From Casp-actino8 sp001510455 (GTDB lineage Bacteria; Actinomycetota; Acidimicrobiia; Acidimicrobiales; Ilumatobacteraceae), in contig JAQCIK010000027.1 of the NCBI GenBank assembly GCA_027592035.1, positions 1 to 25,089 of the forward strand: a stretch of 25,089 nt of DNA, in the 5' to 3' direction. Within the stretch, counting starts at the first letter, position 1. The number at the start of each line of letters is the position of its first letter. Position numbers and translations under genes: made by a program. Positions 21,308 to 25,089 of the stretch are shown piece after piece. Under the pieces are notes generated by a model, which saw nothing but the letters and a program-made list of their open reading frames with translations, was not told the DNA's origin and ran no database searches.

Positions 21308-22372
21308 TCAGCCGGCGACCGGCGGAAACGAGCATCGGATCGCATCAAGACGCTCATCGAGCAACGGCTGCGTCTCACGAGTCCACTTGCCAAGATGAAC
21401 GATCACCACGTCTCGTGCCGTGTCGACGATCGTGCGTTGGCCCTCGTAGCCGAGTGCCGCCAGCACACCTGGCTGTGATTTCCAGATCCACCAGTGACGT
21501 CCGTACCCGTGGCCGGTGTCGGGATCGGTTGCGTGCTGTTCGGCCACCGCCTCGACCCATGCGCTCGACACGATTCGCCGTCCCTCCCACTCGCCACCGC
21601 GCAGATAGAGATAGCCGAATCGTGCGAAGTCGCGCGTCGTGGCATACACGAACGACGAACCGATGAACGTTCCGGCGTTGTCGAACTTCGGAACGGCGGA
21701 GGTCATTCCGATCGGAGCGAACACCCGATCCTGTAGGAAGGCGTTCATGGCATCACCGTGACCCACGTGATCACCGAGCAATCTCGACACGACGTTGGTG
21801 GTTCCCGACGAATAGTTCCAGAACTCACCCGGACGGTGCTTCAGCGGACGAGCGATCGTGTAGCCGGCGACGTCGTCGGCACCGGCTCCGAACAACATGT
21901 CGATCACGTGAGGAACCGGAGCATCGTCACCCGTGACGTACTCCTCCACGAAGTCGAGACCGTCGCGCATGCGTAGAAGATCGTCGAGAGTGATGGTGCG
22001 TCGATCGTCATTCGCCCAGTCGGCAACTGCAGCCACCTCGGCTGGATCGAGACGTCCGTCGTCGACCGCACACCCCACCGCCGCGTGAGTGATGCTCTTG
22101 GCCATGCTCCACGAGATCAGCGTGGTCTCACGGTCGACGGGAGCCCCTGGTCCGAACGGAGTGTCGGGTTGTGTGCCGTAGCGCTCGTGCACGATTCGTC
22201 CTCGATACACCACCACGAGCCCGAGAGAGACTCCTTCACCAGTCGGTGGCTCGACACCTCCGGCGAAGAGTGCATCACTCGCCTCGACGACCGGCGCCGG
22301 AGCGGCGTCGTTGGCGATCGGCCATTCGAGAGTCGGCCAGGCGACATCCGCGGGCTGCGAAGAAAACTTCAC
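21308..22372 (-). CDS. Serine hydrolase, class C beta-lactamase-like
   Basis: A 354-residue protein of the beta-lactamase/DD-peptidase-like S12 family. The S-x-x-K motif is in ISWSMAKSITHAAVG (S89 and K92), the Tyr motif is FWNYSSGTT (Y187), and DDLLRMRDGLDFVEEY and TRDFARFGYLYLRGG are typical of esterase-like members. No signal peptide is visible with the chosen start, so it may be cytoplasmic; real substrates range from esters to D-peptides. Start: GTG at 22372, 10 nt after the stop of the LOG gene, with VKFSSQPADVAWPTLEWP as the new N-terminus. The frame is open to 22489, but that extra part is only the antisense reading of the LOG gene end. GGTGA upstream is a weak ribosome site. Follows LOG in one operon. 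Confidence 0.85.
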   Translation of the reverse strand: MKFSSQPADVAWPTLEWPIANDAAPAPVVEASDALFAGGVEPPTGEGVSLGLVVVYRGRIVHERYGTQPDTPFGPGAPVDRETTLISWSMAKSITHAAVGCAVDDGRLDPAEVAAVADWANDDRRTITLDDLLRMRDGLDFVEEYVTGDDAPVPHVIDMLFGAGADDVAGYTIARPLKHRPGEFWNYSSGTTNVVSRLLGDHVGHGDAMNAFLQDRVFAPIGMTSAVPKFDNAGTFIGSSFVYATTRDFARFGYLYLRGGEWEGRRIVSSAWVEAVAEQHATDPDTGHGYGRHWWIWKSQPGVLAALGYEGQRTIVDTARDVVIVHLGKWTRETQPLLDERLDAIRCSFPPVAG

Positions 22373-22382
22373 GTCGTCACCA

Positions 22383-22985
22383 TCACAATGACGAACGCTT
22401 CGACGTGACGTCCAGATCGTCCAACTTCCCCGGCACGTCGGGAGCCGGCCCACTGGCCAAGGCGACGGCGTCGGCGGGTGTAGTGGCAACGGATGCCATC
22501 TGGCGAAAGGCGTGGCTCACGAATCCCGCCTCGACGACGTGATCGAGAGCGGACAAGAGCGGTCCGTAGAACCCGGTGCCGTCGAGGAAGACGAGCGGCT
22601 TCTTCACGAGACCGAGTTGATTCCAGGTGAGGATCTCGAAGGCCTCGTCGAAGGTGCCGAATCCGCCCGGCATCACGACGAATCCGCACGCCAACTCGGC
22701 CATTCGCGCCTTGCGCTCGTGCATCGAATTCACGACGTCGAGGACGTCGAGTCCGGTATGGGCGGTCTCGGCGCGCACCAGTGGTTCGGGGATCACACCG
22801 TGGACGAATCCCCCGGCGTCCAGAACCGCATCGGCCACCACACCCATGAGCCCGACCCGACCCCCGCCGTAGACGAGTCCGAGATCGGCCTCGACGATGG
22901 CCCGGCCGAGTTCTCGGGCTTCCGAGGCGAACTCGGGTCGACCCCCCGAACTAGATCCGCAGTACACGCACACCAGACGACGCAC
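22383..22985 (-). CDS. LOG-family Rossmann protein (cytokinin riboside 5'-monophosphate phosphoribohydrolase-like)
   Basis: A 200-residue LOG (Lonely Guy)/TIGR00730-type protein. VCVYCGSSSGGRPEF at the N-terminus, YGGGRVGLMGVVADAVL, and the hallmark PGGFGTFDEAFEILTWNQLG are present, with the catalytic Arg/Glu region in SMHERKARM. Such enzymes release the base from nucleoside 5'-monophosphates; in bacteria the physiological role is often nucleotide cleanup. The older name lysine decarboxylase is wrong for this family. Start: GTG at 22985, reading MRRLVCVYCG; GACACT, with the -10 key bases A and T, is 6 nt upstream, so the mRNA may be leaderless. It heads the minus-strand unit and is divergent from the methylsuccinyl-CoA dehydrogenase-like gene, 118 bp away. 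Confidence 0.88.
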   Translation of the reverse strand: MRRLVCVYCGSSSGGRPEFASEARELGRAIVEADLGLVYGGGRVGLMGVVADAVLDAGGFVHGVIPEPLVRAETAHTGLDVLDVVNSMHERKARMAELACGFVVMPGGFGTFDEAFEILTWNQLGLVKKPLVFLDGTGFYGPLLSALDHVVEAGFVSHAFRQMASVATTPADAVALASGPAPDVPGKLDDLDVTSKRSSL

Positions 22986-23088
22986 GTCACCAGTGTCTCA
23001 CAGGGCGCCGACGACGCATGGTGACGTCTGACCGCTGGAGACCTCGGGCGATTCGGGGCACCACTTCGGCCGATTCGAGTCGTCCCAC

Positions 23089-23094
23089 TAGCGT
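23089..23094 (+). promoter_or_regulatory. -10 hexamer (TAGCGT) of the acyl-CoA dehydrogenase gene
   Basis: TAGCGT lies 9 nt before the ATG at 23104 with no Shine-Dalgarno. It is the same hexamer as for the ferredoxin and MBL genes. The rest of the 118-bp divergent gap shows no clear repeat. Confidence 0.5.
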
Positions 23095-23103
23095 TCCTGG
23101 GCG

Positions 23104-24723
23104 ATGAGCGCCTCCATGACCCCCGACATCCAGACCGCCGCCGACGTCATCGACCTCGCCTCGCGAGCCGTCGGAACCGGACTTCGACGACTCTCGGAAT
23201 CCGGTGGTGCCGACGTCCATCAGGTGCTCGCCTACGACCTGGCTCACGCCGCTTCCGCAGTCGAGACCGCCCGCTCACTTCTCGATTACGGGGCCAAGGG
23301 AACGCACGAGGGTCTCATCACGTGCGCGTACACGGCCGACATGGCTCACGATCTCATGTCGAAGCTCATCGGTCGCGAAGAGAGTTGGGGCCTCGAACCG
23401 GGCGCCCTCGACGCCGCTCGTCCTTTCATCAGCACCTATCGAGATCCCGAGTTCGTGGCCTCGCTCGCCGACGTGGCCGGACCCCGTCATCTCGACGACG
23501 ACTTCGAGATGGTGCAGGACACCTTCCGGTCCTTCGCCGAGAAGGTGATCGCGCCACGCGCCGAGCACGTGCACCGCTACAACGAAGACGTTCCCGAAGA
23601 CATCATCAGCGGACTCGCCGACATGGGCGCGTTCGGCTTGTCGGTGCCGGCCGAATACGGCGGATTCTCCGAAGGTGGTGAAGGCGAATACCTCGCCATG
23701 GTGGTCGCGACCGAAGAGTTGAGTCGTGGCTCGCTCGGCATCGGCGGTTCGCTCATCACTCGTCCCGAGATCCTCACGCGCGCCCTCGTGAAGGGTGGCA
23801 CCGAAGAGCAGAAGCAGGAGTGGTTGCCCAAACTCGCTTCGGCCGAAGTGATGGCCGCGGTCGCCGTGACCGAGCCCGACTACGGAAGCGACGTCGCCGG
23901 CATCAAGGTGACCGCAGTTCCAGCCGAAGGGCCCGACGGGGAAGCCGGTTACGTGATCAACGGTGTGAAGACGTGGTGCACGTTCGCGGCGCGCGCCAAC
24001 GTTCTCATGTTGCTCGCCCGCACCAACCCCGATCGCTCACTCACTCACAAGGGGCTGAGCGTGTTCATCGTTCCGAAGCCGCTCGGTGATGCGCACGGGT
24101 TCGAGTTCTCGCAGCAGGTTCAGCCGAACGGTTCGACCGGCAAGATGGAAGGCCGCCCGATCGACACCATCGGTTACCGCGGCATGCACTCGTACGAGAT
24201 CGCCTTCGACAACTGGTGGGTGTCGGCCAAGAACCTGATCGGCGAAGAGAGCGGTCTCGGACGTGGCTTCTACTACCAGATGGAAGGCTTCGAGAACGGC
24301 CGTCTGCAGACCGCGGCACGCGCCGTCGGCGTCATGCAGGCCGCCTACGAAGCCGCCTACGACCACGCTCACAACCGCAACGTGTTCGGAAACAACATCA
24401 GCGAGTACCAGCTCACCAAGGTGAAGCTCGGTCGAATGGCGGTTCTCATTCAGGCCGGTCGTCAGTTCGGCTATCAGGTGGCCAAGTTGATGGCCAAGGG
24501 TGAGGGCACCACCGAGGCGTCGATGGTGAAGGCGTACGTGTGCAAGGCCGCCGAGTGGGTCACCCGCGAGGCCATGCAGATCCACGGTGGCTACGGCTAC
24601 GCCGAGGAGTACAGCGTGAGTCGTCTTTTCGTGGATGCCCGTGTGTTGTCGATCTTCGAAGGTGCCGACGAAACGCTGTGCCTGAAGGTGATCGCTCGTC
24701 GCCTCACCGAACAGAGTCGCTGA
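23104..24723 (+). CDS. mcd: Acyl-CoA dehydrogenase, (2S)-methylsuccinyl-CoA dehydrogenase-like
   Basis: A 539-residue FAD enzyme. The last 410 residues are a normal acyl-CoA dehydrogenase: AVAVTEPDYGSDVAG, GVKTWCTFAARANVLML, RTNPDRSLTHKGLSVFIVPK, then MQIHGGYGYAEEYSVSRLFV and SIFEGADETLCLKVIARRL. The first 115 residues are an extra helical domain with LAYDLAHAASAVETARSLLD and GREESWGLEPGAL; this extension and total length are typical of (2S)-methylsuccinyl-CoA dehydrogenase. Role: oxidation of methylsuccinyl-CoA to mesaconyl-CoA in the ethylmalonyl-CoA pathway for acetyl-CoA assimilation, with electrons going to ETF. Start: ATG at 23104, with TAGCGT 9 nt upstream. Its end overlaps the converging methyltransferase by 20 nt. 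The marker enzyme crotonyl-CoA carboxylase/reductase is not in the window. Confidence 0.85.
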   Translation: MSASMTPDIQTAADVIDLASRAVGTGLRRLSESGGADVHQVLAYDLAHAASAVETARSLLDYGAKGTHEGLITCAYTADMAHDLMSKLIGREESWGLEPGALDAARPFISTYRDPEFVASLADVAGPRHLDDDFEMVQDTFRSFAEKVIAPRAEHVHRYNEDVPEDIISGLADMGAFGLSVPAEYGGFSEGGEGEYLAMVVATEELSRGSLGIGGSLITRPEILTRALVKGGTEEQKQEWLPKLASAEVMAAVAVTEPDYGSDVAGIKVTAVPAEGPDGEAGYVINGVKTWCTFAARANVLMLLARTNPDRSLTHKGLSVFIVPKPLGDAHGFEFSQQVQPNGSTGKMEGRPIDTIGYRGMHSYEIAFDNWWVSAKNLIGEESGLGRGFYYQMEGFENGRLQTAARAVGVMQAAYEAAYDHAHNRNVFGNNISEYQLTKVKLGRMAVLIQAGRQFGYQVAKLMAKGEGTTEASMVKAYVCKAAEWVTREAMQIHGGYGYAEEYSVSRLFVDARVLSIFEGADETLCLKVIARRLTEQSR

Positions 24724-25089
24724 CCCTGACCACGACGACCGCATAGTCGCCGTCATCGAACGGTTCGCCGTCCCAATTGCACCAGGTACAGACGTGCGCC
24801 GCGCCTGCTGACGTTGCATCAGCGACGAATCGATCGGCCAGGTACGAATCGGGCAACTTCTCCTGGGACCAGCCGCACACGAGCAATCCACCTTCGGTGA
24901 GGTGACGGATCAGGTTCTGCACGATCGCCGTCTGGACCCCGGGCTCACAGAAGTTGAGGATGTTCCCGATCATCACCACGATGTCGAATTTCTCGGTCAT
25001 GGCGAGAGTGGCGAGGTCCTCGACCATCCAGGTGATCGACGACGATTTCGGACGCGCCTTGTCGACCATGTCGGGATCGAGATCGATTG
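24704..25089 (-). CDS. Class I SAM-dependent methyltransferase, 5' part missing (cut by window edge)
   Basis: The minus-strand frame is open from the right edge to a TGA at 24704. It enters with IDLDPDMVDKARPKS, the acidic-loop motif after strand 2 that binds the SAM ribose, then has MVEDLATL for the adenine-binding Asp and FDIVVMIGNILNFC as motif post-II, with LTEGGLLVCGWS as motif III. This is the C-terminal two-thirds of a Rossmann methyltransferase; the glycine-rich motif I would lie beyond 25089. Substrate unknown. Its last 20 nt overlap the end of the dehydrogenase gene on the other strand, with no room for a separate terminator. Confidence 0.82.
   Translation of the reverse strand, partial: IDLDPDMVDKARPKSSSITWMVEDLATLAMTEKFDIVVMIGNILNFCEPGVQTAIVQNLIRHLTEGGLLVCGWSQEKLPDSYLADRFVADATSAGAAHVCTWCNWDGEPFDDGDYAVVVVRVSDSVR

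Noticed and set aside
1..25089. Mobile elements, integrases, CRISPR repeats, toxin-antitoxin or phage genes.
   Set aside because: None seen on either strand; codon use and base composition look even across the window.

Overview
The window is about 63% G+C by eye and is densely packed with genes. GTG and ATG starts are mixed and 4-base ATGA or GTGA gene overlaps are frequent. At least eight genes carry a TANNNT -10 hexamer only 6-10 nt in front of the start codon, which indicates leaderless transcripts. These traits, an actinobacterial-type SUF operon with a Rieske ferredoxin inside it, and a long methylsuccinyl-CoA dehydrogenase-like enzyme suggest a high-GC actinobacterium, plausibly an Acidimicrobiia-type lineage. 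The taxon is inferred from gene style only. I see no mobile element, CRISPR array, rRNA or tRNA, and no gene-free stretch over 200 bases.

Layout. (1) 1-1843, minus: a pterin carbinolamine dehydratase, an MFS transporter and a YbaK-type aminoacyl-tRNA deacylase (cut by the left edge), coupled by ATGA overlaps. (2) 2017-5663, plus: a P-type cation ATPase followed by the membrane protease HtpX. (3) 5733-10302, minus: an Fe-S module read as ferredoxin, sufB, a four-cysteine small protein, sufD, a Rieske ferredoxin and sufC. Similar ACTA-N6-TAGT palindromes lie in front of sufB and sufD. (4) 10379-12421, plus: oligopeptidase B. (5) 12422-14185, minus: a metallo-beta-lactamase fold hydrolase, a flavin reductase-like protein and a MauE/DoxX-like membrane protein. 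(6) 14293-18540, plus: an alpha/beta hydrolase, a thioredoxin-like fusion protein, a UGSC-motif selenoprotein with an in-frame TGA, and a divergent pyruvate kinase. (7) 18602-22985, minus: LOG-family protein, serine hydrolase, YbhN-type membrane protein, MaoC hydratase and MutY. (8) 23104-24723, plus: a (2S)-methylsuccinyl-CoA dehydrogenase-like enzyme, converging on a methyltransferase cut by the right edge.

The most exciting locus is 15195-17155. The second gene looks split by TGA at 16904-16906, but the reading frame continues with GSCTSC and a family-like C-terminal half. A perfect 8-bp hairpin with a GTG loop begins 12 nt after the TGA and fits a bacterial SECIS element. The gene in front overlaps it by 4 bases and encodes a CxxC thioredoxin-like domain fused to a large domain of unknown function. 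Together they look like a selenium-dependent redox pair. Other notable points are an MBL hydrolase whose conserved N-terminus can only be reached from a non-canonical ATC start, an uncharacterised four-Cys protein between sufB and sufD, and a three-copy intergenic palindromic repeat at gene 3' ends.
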